64,000 nucleotides of DNA from Levilactobacillus lanxiensis (lineage in GTDB: Bacteria; Bacillota; Bacilli; Lactobacillales; Lactobacillaceae), in assembly GCF_016861655.1 (NCBI RefSeq), contig NZ_BOLN01000002.1, forward strand, positions 372,001-436,000. Direction: 5' to 3'. Below the pieces are notes generated by a model that was not told the DNA's origin, did not search any database, and saw only the letters and a list, made by a program, of their open reading frames with translations. Shown in pieces: positions 7,992-17,046 of the stretch. Position 1 is the stretch's first letter; every line of letters starts with the position of its first letter. A program made the translations under genes and the position numbers.

Positions 7992-8773
7992 TGCTTAATG
8001 CACATTCATTGAACCAAGATTATTTATCTTGGCTAGACTCGAATACCACCTTTGAACAGCTCGGTCCGGGAACCGTTCGCATTGACAGTCCCTTCACCGA
8101 CGCAATTGATGATGAGATTGTCATGTATGCCCTGCAACAGTCAGACAACATGATTCTCCTCACAGATGATGGTTGGACGCTCAATAATTTGGCCGCACAT
8201 GGCATTACCTTCTCGCGACCATCCCACCGTCAAAAACTATTCCACAACCAGTTAGTTGCTTATGGCGTTCAGCTTAGTGATGGCGACCTCGTCGTTCACA
8301 GTGACCGTCGTCATTTTGCTGAAGCGAAGCACCGTTTACTTCAGGCAATTCTGTTCATCAATGACATGTTCACCTTAGCACCAACCGAAGCCGCTCCAAT
8401 TTTTCTAGAAGATGTTGCCCATTTTCTGACGGAAAATAACATTCGGACCAATCAAAACATGGCCTATGTTGGCGAAAGTGGCCTGATCCATAAATTTGAT
8501 TTTTCTATTCCCGGGATCAACCAAATTCCCGCCAAGCTCATCAAAGTCTTGAGTAGCGCCAACAATTCCTTACTAGCTAAAGCCACGTTAGCTGATATTG
8601 AGCAAACACGGCCAATTGTTCCTGGACCAACTAAGTTCTACGTTTTTTTGAATGACACGCCTAGCAAGCACAAGTCCATCAATCCAGATATTTTGAGTCT
8701 GTTTCGCCTAAATCAAATCGTCCCACTACTCTATTCACGCCGAACAAACTACCTCACTGATTTAACCCGTTAA
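7991..8773 (+). CDS. DUF1828-DUF1829 protein, second gene of the coupled pair
   Basis: A 260-residue protein. The N-terminal half (about 10-110) contains DSPFTDAIDDEIVMYA and LTDDGWTLNNLAAHGI, the pattern of DUF1828. The C-terminal half (about 125-255) fits DUF1829. DUF1828/1829 proteins occur sporadically in Firmicutes, phages and accessory islands. No catalytic motif is assured, though the acidic D-E and TDDG residues could bind metal. The start overlaps the upstream stop by one base. A two-gene toxin-antitoxin or phage-defence unit is possible but unproven. Confidence 0.75.
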   Translation: MLNAHSLNQDYLSWLDSNTTFEQLGPGTVRIDSPFTDAIDDEIVMYALQQSDNMILLTDDGWTLNNLAAHGITFSRPSHRQKLFHNQLVAYGVQLSDGDLVVHSDRRHFAEAKHRLLQAILFINDMFTLAPTEAAPIFLEDVAHFLTENNIRTNQNMAYVGESGLIHKFDFSIPGINQIPAKLIKVLSSANNSLLAKATLADIEQTRPIVPGPTKFYVFLNDTPSKHKSINPDILSLFRLNQIVPLLYSRRTNYLTDLTR

Positions 8774-8850
8774 TATAGCTAACCCACAAGTGTTGACCCC
8801 CACCAGGAGAAGTGGTTAACTAAATTCAACTTGAGGAGGCACCACACACT

Positions 8851-9174
8851 ATGACAATTCCGACTGTGATCACGAATTTTATCACCACCACTAATAACGC
8901 TGATTCAACTGGCTTCGTCGCCCTTTTCACCGCCGACGCTGTCCTGAATGATTGGGGTACCGAATACCACGGCCCCAGTGGCATTGCGAAATGGAATCAA
9001 ACCGATAACATCGGCAAGCAATCCCACTTCGAACTCGTCGATGCCACCCAAAATGACAACGGCAGCTGGACGGTCAACCTAACCGTTAGTGGCAACGGCT
9101 TTAACGGCACCAGCCCCTTCCAAATGACGGTTGTGGGTGAACAGTTACAAAGTGTTCAAATCTTGCCAGATTAA
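8851..9174 (+). CDS. NTF2-like (SnoaL-type) small protein
   Basis: This 107-residue protein has the compact alpha+beta cone of the NTF2-like superfamily: N-terminal helices with TTNNADSTGFVALFTADAVLNDWG, a GPSGIAKWNQ helix, then strands ending FQMTVVGEQLQSVQILPD. Members include SnoaL-type cyclases and isomerases and many uncharacterised ligand-binding proteins, so no reaction can be assigned. A TTGAGGAGG ribosome site lies upstream, somewhat far from the ATG. A strong terminator follows directly. Confidence 0.8.
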   Translation: MTIPTVITNFITTTNNADSTGFVALFTADAVLNDWGTEYHGPSGIAKWNQTDNIGKQSHFELVDATQNDNGSWTVNLTVSGNGFNGTSPFQMTVVGEQLQSVQILPD

Positions 9175-9180
9175 CCAACA

Positions 9181-9225
9181 AACGCCCGTCACCTGTTTTT
9201 TTTAGCAGGTAGCGAGCGTTTTTTG
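9181..9225 (+). terminator. Terminator of the NTF2-like gene
   Basis: AACGCCCGTCACCTG pairs imperfectly with GCAGGTAGCGAGCGTT over a T-rich loop, and is followed by TTTTTTG. Confidence 0.85.
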
Positions 9226-9226
9226 T

Positions 9227-9724
9227 TTAGGACAATTGTGAGGGGGTGGTTACCTGACCACGGTGTAGCCAAGCCATGGCACTCCGCGCAATTGGTTGGG
9301 CGATAAAGGCCTCCACAACCAAGGCAATCGTGTAGTTACGGGGCCATTTGGCAAAGAAATGGATGATGGGATCGAGGGTCACGCTACTAGTCCCAATCCA
9401 GGTACCCAGAATCGTCAGGACCAAGGACATCAAAAAGACGTTGCACATCGCTGTAATCAGCATGGCCGAGCGAAAACTGGCATTTTCACCTAAAAAGTAA
9501 CTTGCTAGCTTATTGGCAGGCTGTTGCGTGAGCACAACCAGGATGATCACGCTGATCCATAGCAAGGGCAACTGATGGAAAACCATTTCCCAGTGACTCA
9601 GTGAGAAGCCGACTTCGAGGACGGTAATGACGGGCGCAATCAGATTGACCGAAATCAGCGAGATAATTGCCATAAATAAAACTGTTTCCTTCAGATTCTG
9701 GGGTAATCGTTGTTGAAATTCCAA
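9227..9724 (-). CDS. DUF2798 membrane protein
   Basis: TTG at 9722-9724 is the start, ten bases after AAGGAG. The 165-residue product has four hydrophobic segments arranged as two similar halves (LFMAIISLISVNLIAPV near 20 and AMLITAMCNVFLMSLVLTILG near 90), the pattern of DUF2798 proteins. Function is unknown. The protein is small enough to be a transporter subunit or membrane sensor. The 5' leader contains a 21-bp hairpin directly after a TATAAT element, so its expression may be attenuated. Confidence 0.75.
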   Translation of the reverse strand: MEFQQRLPQNLKETVLFMAIISLISVNLIAPVITVLEVGFSLSHWEMVFHQLPLLWISVIILVVLTQQPANKLASYFLGENASFRSAMLITAMCNVFLMSLVLTILGTWIGTSSVTLDPIIHFFAKWPRNYTIALVVEAFIAQPIARSAMAWLHRGQVTTPSQLS

Positions 9725-9758
9725 AAAATAAACACTCCTTCAAAGTTTAGTGGTAAAA

Positions 9759-9808
9759 AATCAGCACGCCGACTCCCTCCACAAAATGAGGGTGTCGGCG
9801 TGCTGATT
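9759..9808 (-). terminator. Strong hairpin: terminator or attenuator
   Basis: AATCAGCACGCCGAC...CCCTC pairs with GAGGG.GTCGGCGTGCTGATT, about 20 bp with one mismatch, followed on the minus strand by six T. It can end the tyrosine phosphatase transcript. A TATAAT sits at 9810-9815 immediately before it, so it would also be the first feature of a transcript reading into the DUF2798 gene. Confidence 0.75.
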
Positions 9809-9926
9809 AATTATACGCACTATTAAGTTGTGTTTAGTTTAGCATTTGCTTTCAGGAAAAGTCAAAGGGAAATTTGACCGAATCTGTAAAAAGTTCTCTC
9901 AAGATCCATCAATCTAGCTCCACTGT

Positions 9927-10811
9927 TTATTTCAGGTAAAGCCTCTGCAGCTTCGTTTGATCTGCCTTTGTCAGTCCTAAGCCCTTTTGCAGGTACTTGT
10001 CTACTGACCCATACTTCTTGTTGATGGCGGAGAAGGCCGCGTTCAGATAGGACTTCTTGACACTCATCATGTCAGTCATCATCTTAATGGTGGCGGCGTC
10101 TGCGCCCTTATCTTTCAATTGTTGAATGGCAACCTTGTTGCTGGCAGCCAGGTATTTGTTCGATAACAAATAGTCGTTCATAACCGTCTTACGGTTTACA
10201 CCTAAGGCAGTCAAGACTAAGGCCGTCCCGACACCCGTCCGGTCCTTGCCGGCAGTACAGTGCCAAAGCACTGCTTGGCCCTTGGGGTTCTTCAACAGTA
10301 CCTTGAACATTTTCCTGTAGGCCGTCTGTCCCTGCTTGGTCATGACCATAGCCTTGTAGCCGTCTTGCATGACCTTGTTGCCATCCTTGCTAGTCAGGGA
10401 AAACTGTTGGGAAACATCCTTCACGACCGGGTCGAACACGTAGTTCACGCCTGACATTTTCACATCGGGATCCTTGGCGGCCTCTGCCTTGGAGCGTAAA
10501 TCAATATCAGTCCGGACGTGGTAAGTCTTCTTCAGCTTCTGAACGTCCGCCTTGGTCAGCTTGTTTAAGGCCGCTGCCCGCAACAGCATGTGAGCCTTGA
10601 CCGTCTTACCCGTCTTGGTCCGGTAGCCGCCTAGGTCACGAACATTGACGGCGCCTTTCAGCTTGATCTGTGAACCGGCCTTGGTGCTGGCACTAGTCGT
10701 CACCGCGTGCGTAGCCGCTTGAACGGGTGTGGCCACTACCTGGGCACCCAACCCCAGCGTGACCAGCAAAGTTCCCAACGAAAGGCCTAACCGTAACTTA
10801 GATTTCAACAT
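9927..10811 (-). CDS. Secreted tyrosine/lipid phosphatase (Y_phosphatase3 family)
   Basis: The 294-residue protein has a signal peptide (SLGTLLVTLGLGAQVVATPVQA, cleavage about residue 33). NVRDLGGYRTKTG (about 56) is the conserved N-terminal block of the family that includes Mycobacterium PtpB and Listeria LipA. The P-loop HCTAGKDRTG (about 184) contains the catalytic Cys and Arg, with Lys and Asp typical of dual protein/phosphoinositide phosphatases. It should act outside the cell or at the wall; the substrate is unknown. Confidence 0.9.
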   Translation of the reverse strand: MLKSKLRLGLSLGTLLVTLGLGAQVVATPVQAATHAVTTSASTKAGSQIKLKGAVNVRDLGGYRTKTGKTVKAHMLLRAAALNKLTKADVQKLKKTYHVRTDIDLRSKAEAAKDPDVKMSGVNYVFDPVVKDVSQQFSLTSKDGNKVMQDGYKAMVMTKQGQTAYRKMFKVLLKNPKGQAVLWHCTAGKDRTGVGTALVLTALGVNRKTVMNDYLLSNKYLAASNKVAIQQLKDKGADAATIKMMTDMMSVKKSYLNAAFSAINKKYGSVDKYLQKGLGLTKADQTKLQRLYLK

Positions 10812-11269
10812 AATCTACCTCCTAATTTTTACTCCGAAATCAGGATAACAAGCTACTGTAGATTTTTGATGTAAATGCTGTAAAGGTCTTGTAGTCGTCT
10901 GATTACAATTTTTATAATCAGTGCCACTGTCAATTCCGTTACTTTTTTTAAAATCTGAGAAGTCACAGTCCATTGACTTTTCAGCCCCTTTTCAGGCATT
11001 TTTGCTTAAAGTGAAAAGGGTCACACAAAGGTAATAGGTAACTGCCATTTTCCGCGTCATAACAGCTATCGGTGTATTTTTAATCTATTATTTAGCCGAC
11101 AGCTAAACCGGCAACAGGGGTAATCGGTTTCCCCAATTAACTACCATTTAATATAACTGTTTTATGTTATTATTAAACTATCAATGAAACACACGACCGC
11201 GTCCGTTTTCTCGGATCTGCTTCTGACATCCCCTGCCACGGCCACTGTGTAGGATAGGAGCAGACTCTT
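10812..11269. other. Intergenic region between divergent phosphatase and adhesin genes
   Basis: A 458-base AT-rich stretch that must hold the promoters of both flanking genes. Possible -10 sequences for the adhesin (TATAAC near 11151 and TATTAT near 11168) lack convincing -35 partners. I see no repeat copy, RNA gene or conserved small frame here. The long leader may be regulatory. Confidence 0.4.
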
Positions 11270-14200
11270 ATGAAACAAGCACACACACCGACCACGACCA
11301 AGGTCCATTACAAGCTTTACAAGGCTGGAAAATTCTGGCTAGTTGGCACGCTGGCCACGGTATCTTTGGTGGCTGGTCTGGCAGTTACCAACTCTGCTCA
11401 GGCAGATACGACTGCAACCACTAATTCAGACGCAACAGACAGTTCAGTTGAATCGGAAACGAGTTCTACCGACAGCAAGGCTGTTGTTCTTCCGAAATCA
11501 ACGGATTCTTCAACTACCAAGTCCGACACCGATGACACCAAGACTAGCGAAGCCGATGAAACGACCACTCCCACAACTAGTAAGGGAACTGATTCATCTG
11601 CTAACGGAACTAGTGAACAGGACTCAAATAGTTCTGACTTAACTAATTCAAAGAACACTACGCAGAATTCAGAAACTGAGTCTCCCGCAAACGCTACTGC
11701 TACAAGTACCTCTAGCGTTCAATCAACCACACAATCTTTAAATACCAGCAAGGTTAATAACACGCCTGCTGACTCATCAACTAGTACAAACACTTTAAAG
11801 ATTCCAGCACAAACAGGCAAATCTTCCGCCGTTCTGGCTTCCAGTGGCCTAACTGTGAAGAAGTCTGTCGATTCACTAATGAAGCTGCGGTTAGCGCCAG
11901 CCTCCCTTGCGCACACAGCTGTTACGCCTGTCGTCGAATCCGATAATACTGACGCAACAACCACTGATAGTAGCTTCACTCTTGGCAGATTATCTAACTT
12001 TTATTTGAACTTACAAGGAAGCTACCTGCCATATAATTATTATGCCCCAGCTAAGTTATATCCTTATGTCTCCGACCACTGGACTGCTGGTCAGAAACTT
12101 TTTAACTTCTACGTTATTCTGCCCGTATCAATCACCTCTACTGTTGATAACATGCAAGCTGGTGCCGATAAATACGTGGCTGATTTGACTAACGACGGCT
12201 ACGTCTCAATTGATTCATTATCGGTTTCTGAGCTTGCCCCTACGACAGATGGGCGCCAAGTCTTCTATTTCCAACCAGATGCTAATGCTCATTTAATTGA
12301 GCCCGATATGCGGCTTGTTAGTGGGCCTAGCGGGCAACCTGGACAACCTGCTTTAACAGCAATAGTTCAAACTACTGATGATACTGCCATTAAAGGCATT
12401 ACGGCCAATAATGGTGCCACTAACAGTGATGGCACTCGTGTCACGACCATAAGTAATGATGTTATTTTAGCGGGGATTGGTGCTAATAAAGACGCGTATC
12501 CTACCGACCCCGACTACACAGTTTTCTCAACTGATGGCCTATCATCAAATACTGCGTATCCTGATCAATACGTCGTTGGGATGACCAATGATCGCTACAT
12601 CAAAACCCCCACCTATGCTTTCATCAAAGTTATCGACTACTATAGAGTGTATGAAACTGGAACGACGACTAATGCTACGTCGTATAATGCCCCTATCACC
12701 GTTGCAACCGGGGTAGCTGGCAGTAGTTACAATCCTGCTGATAAGACTTCTGACCCGAAAGCATCAACCGACCCTGCTACATTCTTCTCAAGAAGATACT
12801 CCTTGGCACCTGACAGTGTCAAAACACTCGACATGAAGCCACAGACGTACTGGATACCAAGTTTACGCTACGTTGGCACCTCAGATGCCATCAGTGATGA
12901 TGCTGTTTTGCCAGAACAATCAACTTTCGCGCTTACCAGCATGATTTCAAACGCATCTACTGTTAATGGTAAAACGTTCGTGTACTACATCGACACCATC
13001 AAGACCAGTATATCCCCGACAGCACCCGCAGTAACGATTCCCGCTGCCACTGGCACATGGAATCCACTTTCTAAAGAACATCTTAATTTCACTTCCCCAA
13101 CAGGACTTGATTATGCTGACTCATCTAAACTTACAACAAGCGAAGGTAATCTGACTGTCAAAATAGATTTCACGCCTAAAGGGAACGCGACTAGCAGTCT
13201 AGTATCTAAGGTTGACACCTCAAAGGCGGGGACTTATGTTGTCACCTACAGCTACAAAGATGCTCAAGGCAATGTCACAGGAACTGATGCGGCACCCATC
13301 TCAACCACTATCACGATTACTAATTCAGCTAGCATCAGCACTAGTTCTCAGCCAACTGAACTAATCGTGGGCCAAAACTGGGACCCCAATACTGTCGTCA
13401 ACTTAACAGACATCGATGGACAGCCACTCACACCATCCGCAAGCAACCTAAAAGTTACTTCCGTGAAGAATCCTGATGAAAGTCTCGGTAGTACGGTCAA
13501 TACAGATGTTCCAGGAACTTACACCGTCACCTATACGTATACGGACTCAGCAGGAACAGGCCACCCTGCGACTGCTACGGTTAAGGTGACAAGTAAGAGT
13601 AAACTCGTCGCACAAAATACGAATACAACTGCTGGCGTAAAGTGGTCACCAGCAGAGGCTATCACCTCATTAACCGCTGCAAATGGCACTCCAGTCACAC
13701 CAACCGACTCAGATATCACCGTTACCAACGCAGACGGTTCTTCAGTCGATACCAGTAAGCCCGGCACCTACAACGTCATCTACCACTATACCGACCCGAC
13801 TACAAAACTGGATGTCGTCTCTGACCCGGTCACGTTGACCATCGACCCTGCCCCAACCACTGGTGGTTCCGGCACCAACACCGGCACAACCACGCCGGAC
13901 AACGGTGAAACGCCAACCACACCGACAACGCCTGTCAAGCCAACTAATCCAGTCAAAACGACGAAACCAGCGAAGACGGTTCATCCTGTGACGCCAGTCA
14001 CTGTCAAGGGAGTTGCAATCAAGGATCCGCCAATCAGAGCCATCGGTGAGCCACAGTACACCCCAGGCATTCAGACGGGCGTTACCGTCAACACTTCACC
14101 CCTTTCCGGTGGTGAAGCTGCCGCGGCTCTGGAAAATCAGAACGGCCAAGCTAATCCGGCAACCGTGTTATCACAGGCCCAAGCCGACCAGTTAGCCGCT

Positions 14201-14407
14201 GAACGAGCGACTGCGCGTGAGGCCGCGGCTCGCAACGCCAACGCTAACAACGCCAACCAACAGAACCAGCAAAAACAACTGGCTGGCGGCACTAACGCCA
14301 CCACGTTGCCACAAACCAATGACCAACCCGCTACCTGGATCGCCCAACTCGGCGTCCTCCTACTGGGATTGGCCAGCGCACTGGGTTTCCGGCGCAAACG
14401 TAACTAA
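11270..14407 (+). CDS. LPQTN-anchored surface adhesin with KxYKxGKxW signal peptide and Ig-like repeats
   Basis: Of 1045 residues, 14-27 contain KLYKAGKFWLVG, the KxYKxGKxW-type signal peptide of large lactobacillal surface proteins, with cleavage near QA-D (about 46). A Ser/Thr-rich stalk covers about 47-190. A folded region rich in aromatics (about 235-570) may be the ligand-binding head. About three bacterial Ig-like repeats of the type VDTSKAGTYVVTYSYKD follow (about 585-870). Next comes a Thr/Pro linker and an Ala/Gln/Asn helix. The sortase A signal is LPQTN (about 1009), a hydrophobic helix and the tail FRRKRN. It should be covalently wall-bound and extend from the surface. Ligand unknown. 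Confidence 0.9.
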   Translation: MKQAHTPTTTKVHYKLYKAGKFWLVGTLATVSLVAGLAVTNSAQADTTATTNSDATDSSVESETSSTDSKAVVLPKSTDSSTTKSDTDDTKTSEADETTTPTTSKGTDSSANGTSEQDSNSSDLTNSKNTTQNSETESPANATATSTSSVQSTTQSLNTSKVNNTPADSSTSTNTLKIPAQTGKSSAVLASSGLTVKKSVDSLMKLRLAPASLAHTAVTPVVESDNTDATTTDSSFTLGRLSNFYLNLQGSYLPYNYYAPAKLYPYVSDHWTAGQKLFNFYVILPVSITSTVDNMQAGADKYVADLTNDGYVSIDSLSVSELAPTTDGRQVFYFQPDANAHLIEPDMRLVSGPSGQPGQPALTAIVQTTDDTAIKGITANNGATNSDGTRVTTISNDVILAGIGANKDAYPTDPDYTVFSTDGLSSNTAYPDQYVVGMTNDRYIKTPTYAFIKVIDYYRVYETGTTTNATSYNAPITVATGVAGSSYNPADKTSDPKASTDPATFFSRRYSLAPDSVKTLDMKPQTYWIPSLRYVGTSDAISDDAVLPEQSTFALTSMISNASTVNGKTFVYYIDTIKTSISPTAPAVTIPAATGTWNPLSKEHLNFTSPTGLDYADSSKLTTSEGNLTVKIDFTPKGNATSSLVSKVDTSKAGTYVVTYSYKDAQGNVTGTDAAPISTTITITNSASISTSSQPTELIVGQNWDPNTVVNLTDIDGQPLTPSASNLKVTSVKNPDESLGSTVNTDVPGTYTVTYTYTDSAGTGHPATATVKVTSKSKLVAQNTNTTAGVKWSPAEAITSLTAANGTPVTPTDSDITVTNADGSSVDTSKPGTYNVIYHYTDPTTKLDVVSDPVTLTIDPAPTTGGSGTNTGTTTPDNGETPTTPTTPVKPTNPVKTTKPAKTVHPVTPVTVKGVAIKDPPIRAIGEPQYTPGIQTGVTVNTSPLSGGEAAAALENQNGQANPATVLSQAQADQLAAERATAREAAARNANANNANQQNQQKQLAGGTNATTLPQTNDQPATWIAQLGVLLLGLASALGFRRKRN

Positions 14408-14420
14408 TTTTACACACACG

Positions 14421-14466
14421 AAACGCGTGACCCTAGCCCTATTCGGCTGTGGTCACGCGTTTTTTG
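14421..14466 (+). terminator. Terminator of the adhesin gene
   Basis: AAACGCGTGACC and GGTCACGCGTTT form a stem followed by a T-run. Confidence 0.9.
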
Positions 14467-14540
14467 ACGGTTGGCTTACGTGCGTCCACCCCATTGTGAT
14501 AACATAAACTTAAGGTCTAAAATTTTAGGAGGTCTTGGGT

Positions 14541-15284
14541 ATGACGGATCGTTTACAGAATAAAACCGCGTTGATTACCGGGGGTGCCGGTGGCATTGGG
14601 ATTGGCATTGCAAAATGTTACCTGCGTGAAGGTGCACGGATTATTTTGACGGATTTGAATGAAAGCGCTGCCGAGAAAGACTTGGTTCAGGCCAACGACC
14701 AGGCGTCATTTGTGAAGCAGGACGTCACCAGCGAGGACACCTGGCAGGCCATTATCGGTGACATCACGGCCAAGTATGGTCAGCTGGATATTTTGGTCAA
14801 CTGTGCGGGGATTTTGCCCGAAATGAAGCCGCTTGATGAGATTACGCTCAGCAAATGGCAACGCGTTATCGATATCAATTTGACCGGGAACTTTCTGGGG
14901 ATGAAGCACGCCATTAAGGCAATGAAGGCCCATGGCGGCTCAATCATCGACATTTCTTCCATTGCCGGCATGGTCGCCAGTCCCCTGATTTCGTCCTACT
15001 CCGCTTCCAAGGGTGGCACCCGCATGCTGACCAAGGCCGCCGCCATCGACGCCACGACCAAGGGCTACAACATCCGCGTCAACTCCGTTCATCCCGGCGT
15101 CATCAACACGCCCATGACCAGTGGCCCCAGCGACCAAGTGGCGCAGGTCTCCGCGGCGATTCCGATGAAGCGTGTCGGTCAGCCCCAGGACATTGGTGAA
15201 ATCTGTGTCTACTTAGGTTCAGATGAATCCAACTACGTGACCGGGTCCGAATTCACCGTTGATGGTGGGTATACCGCTGTTTAA
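14541..15284 (+). CDS. SDR family NAD(P)-dependent oxidoreductase
   Basis: The ATG at 14541 follows AGGAGG by eight bases and is preferred to the TTG six bases earlier. The 247-residue protein has the classical short-chain dehydrogenase features: cofactor motif TGGAGGIGIGIA (about 12), DLNE after strand 2 (NAD preference is likely), NCAG (about 88), catalytic Ser in DISSIAG (about 138) and YSASK (about 152), and a C-terminal GSEFTVDGGYT block. Similar lactobacillal proteins are annotated as 3-alpha-hydroxysteroid- or acetoin/diacetyl-type reductases. The substrate is not determinable. Confidence 0.93.
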   Translation: MTDRLQNKTALITGGAGGIGIGIAKCYLREGARIILTDLNESAAEKDLVQANDQASFVKQDVTSEDTWQAIIGDITAKYGQLDILVNCAGILPEMKPLDEITLSKWQRVIDINLTGNFLGMKHAIKAMKAHGGSIIDISSIAGMVASPLISSYSASKGGTRMLTKAAAIDATTKGYNIRVNSVHPGVINTPMTSGPSDQVAQVSAAIPMKRVGQPQDIGEICVYLGSDESNYVTGSEFTVDGGYTAV

Positions 15285-15317
15285 TTTCGCAAATATTTCC
15301 AACTAAAAAACGACTAA

Positions 15318-15352
15318 AAAAGGACCGACTCCCCACAGGAATCGGTCCTTTC
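15318..15352. terminator. Bidirectional terminator between SDR and map
   Basis: AAAGGACCGA and TCGGTCCTTT are complementary. The A-runs to the left give the minus strand (map) a long T-tract. Confidence 0.85.
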
Positions 15353-15354
15353 GC

Positions 15355-16143
15355 TTACTTCAACAAGTATTTCGCATCCAGTTCATGGTCAAATGACGTC
15401 AAAATCTTCGGCCCGTCATCCGTGATCACGATGGTGTGCTCGTACTGGCAACTCAGACTGCCATCGACCGTGCGGATGGTCCAGCCATCATCGGCGGGCG
15501 CGCTGCATTCCTCGCTACCCACGTTGATCATGGGTTCGATGGTGATGGTCATCCCCGCCTTCAACCGGGTACCGTGACCGGGACGCCCATAGTGGGGCAC
15601 GTCTGGGTCTTCGTGCATGGTCGGCCCAATGCCGTGACCGATGTAATCGCGCACCACGCCGTAGCCCAATTGGTTTTCCGCGTAGTCCTGAATGGCAAAG
15701 CCAATATCGCCGATACGGTTGCCGACAACGGCCTGGTCGATACCCTTGTACAGGGCCTTCAGCGTCACGTCCATTAATTTTTCAACCTCGGCGGATGGCT
15801 TGCCCACGACGAACGCGTGGCAGGCATCGCTCAGGTAGCCGTCGTAGTCGATGACCGTGTCCATTTTGATCAAGTCGCCCTCGTGAACCAGAATATCCTT
15901 GCTGGGGCAACCGTGGCAGATCATGTCGTTGACGCTGACACAGGTCGAGTACTTGTAGCCCTCAAAGTTGAGCTCGCCCGGAGTAGCGCCGTGACCGACG
16001 ATGTATTCATAGGAAAAGTGGTCGATGTCCCAGGTGGTGATGCCGGGCTTGATGTAGTCTTCCAGCTCGTGGAAGAGGCCGACCAGAATGTCACCAGCCG
16101 CCTGCATCCCCGCAATTTCGCGTTGTGATTTTAATGCTATCAT
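15355..16143 (-). CDS. map: Type I methionine aminopeptidase
   Basis: The ATG at 16141-16143 follows AGGAGG and starts MIALKSQREIAGMQAAGDILV, the standard N-terminus; the longer frame has no site. The 262-residue enzyme removes initiator methionine from nascent proteins. The pita-bread fold metal ligands are visible: D in DTVIDYDGYLSDACHAF (two Asp), H in IGHGIGPTMHE, Glu in TIEPMIN and the C-terminal QYEHT. No N-terminal zinc-finger extension is present, as usual in Firmicutes. It is probably monocistronic, flanked by terminators. Confidence 0.96.
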   Translation of the reverse strand: MIALKSQREIAGMQAAGDILVGLFHELEDYIKPGITTWDIDHFSYEYIVGHGATPGELNFEGYKYSTCVSVNDMICHGCPSKDILVHEGDLIKMDTVIDYDGYLSDACHAFVVGKPSAEVEKLMDVTLKALYKGIDQAVVGNRIGDIGFAIQDYAENQLGYGVVRDYIGHGIGPTMHEDPDVPHYGRPGHGTRLKAGMTITIEPMINVGSEECSAPADDGWTIRTVDGSLSCQYEHTIVITDDGPKILTSFDHELDAKYLLK

Positions 16144-16195
16144 GTTGTTCCTCCTGATGGTTTGATTGCTCTTTTTAGTATACCCCAAACCACAC

Positions 16196-16246
16196 GAAAA
16201 GCGTGCGTCAAAAATCAGGTAGCCGACGCACGCTTGGTTGTTTTTA
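16196..16246. terminator. Terminator of the cupin pair
   Basis: GCGTGCGTC (16201-16209) pairs with GACGCACGC (16225-16233). T-rich sequence follows on both strands. Confidence 0.7.
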
Positions 16247-16253
16247 ACATCTG

Positions 16254-16595
16254 TTACTTTGTCTGCGGCTTCACAACCACCAGTAACATCTGGAAACCTT
16301 CCACGGCGTATAGGGAATGGCGGGCGTTGGCGGGAATCACCAGCGAATGGCCAGCGGGTACCGTAAACTTCTGGTCCTCAATCGTGACCTCGGCTACCCC
16401 ACTTAAAATATTGAGCATGGCGTCCCCGGTCGCGGAATGACCGCCAATCTCCTGGTCGGTCGCCACGGAAAACAGGGTAATGCCAAGGTCGTCGCGTTGG
16501 ACCAGGGTCCGACTGTTCACTTGGTCCTCATCCAACGGAATCTGTTCGCGTAAATCCAAAACCTCGCGTGGGCTCAACTTGTTAACAAATGCCAT
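16254..16595 (-). CDS. Single-domain cupin protein 1
   Basis: The ATG at 16593-16595 follows AGGAGGAAAAATT; the longer frame overlaps the upstream gene and lacks a site. The 113-residue protein has a beta-barrel cupin core: GGHSATGDAMLNILSGVAEVTIEDQKFTVPAGHSLVIPANARHSLYAVEGFQML in two halves. The first metal motif is reduced (no HxH), the second keeps the terminal His. Together with the next gene it forms a two-cupin operon, perhaps an isomerase, sugar-binding or sensor pair. The function is unknown. Confidence 0.8.
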   Translation of the reverse strand: MAFVNKLSPREVLDLREQIPLDEDQVNSRTLVQRDDLGITLFSVATDQEIGGHSATGDAMLNILSGVAEVTIEDQKFTVPAGHSLVIPANARHSLYAVEGFQMLLVVVKPQTK

Positions 16596-16606
16596 AATTT
16601 TTCCTC

Positions 16607-16921
16607 CTACTTCGTTTCCATCTGAATAAACTGACAACGTTCTTCAGCAACGTAGCTGTGCGCTGTGCCGGCGGGAATCACCAGCAGTTCACCTGACGCC
16701 ACCGTTTCTGCATGGTCCGCCAGCTGAACCGTCAGCGTGCCGTCCAACACCTGAACCAGCTTGGTGCGGTCGGACTGTTCACTACTGATGCTCTCGCCGG
16801 CCGCAATGGCATAGGCCACAAATGGCAATTGAATCCCTAACTTGCGGCTGAGGGCCTTGCTAGCAATCTGCTGGTCGCGGTACTGAATCAGTTGGTGTAA
16901 CGCAATTTTAGTTGTGCTCAT
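16607..16921 (-). CDS. Single-domain cupin protein 2
   Basis: The 104-residue product is a second small cupin: VLDGTLTVQLADHAETVASGELLVIPAGTAHSYVAEERCQFIQMETK. It shares the layout of the downstream cupin (GELLVIPAGTAHS against GHSLVIPANARHS) and is separated from it by 11 bases, so the two are co-transcribed and may form a heterodimer or have arisen by duplication. The conserved His in AGTAHSY could bind metal. There is no signal peptide. The reaction is unknown. Confidence 0.8.
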   Translation of the reverse strand: MSTTKIALHQLIQYRDQQIASKALSRKLGIQLPFVAYAIAAGESISSEQSDRTKLVQVLDGTLTVQLADHAETVASGELLVIPAGTAHSYVAEERCQFIQMETK

Positions 16922-17001
16922 ATGTGCTTACTTCCTTAACACTATTTTTTGAAACCGATATCATAACCAACTTTAGTATACCCCAATAACCATTAAGGGA
17001 C

Positions 17002-17033
17002 AAAAAGGGCCTGGATACGTTCCAGACCCTTTC
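17002..17033 (-). terminator. Terminator of the lectin/WxL locus
   Basis: AAAAGGG.CTGGA, loop, TCCAG.CCCTTT. The minus strand continues TTTTTG. Confidence 0.75.
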
Positions 17034-17046
17034 ACTCTTATTGAAA

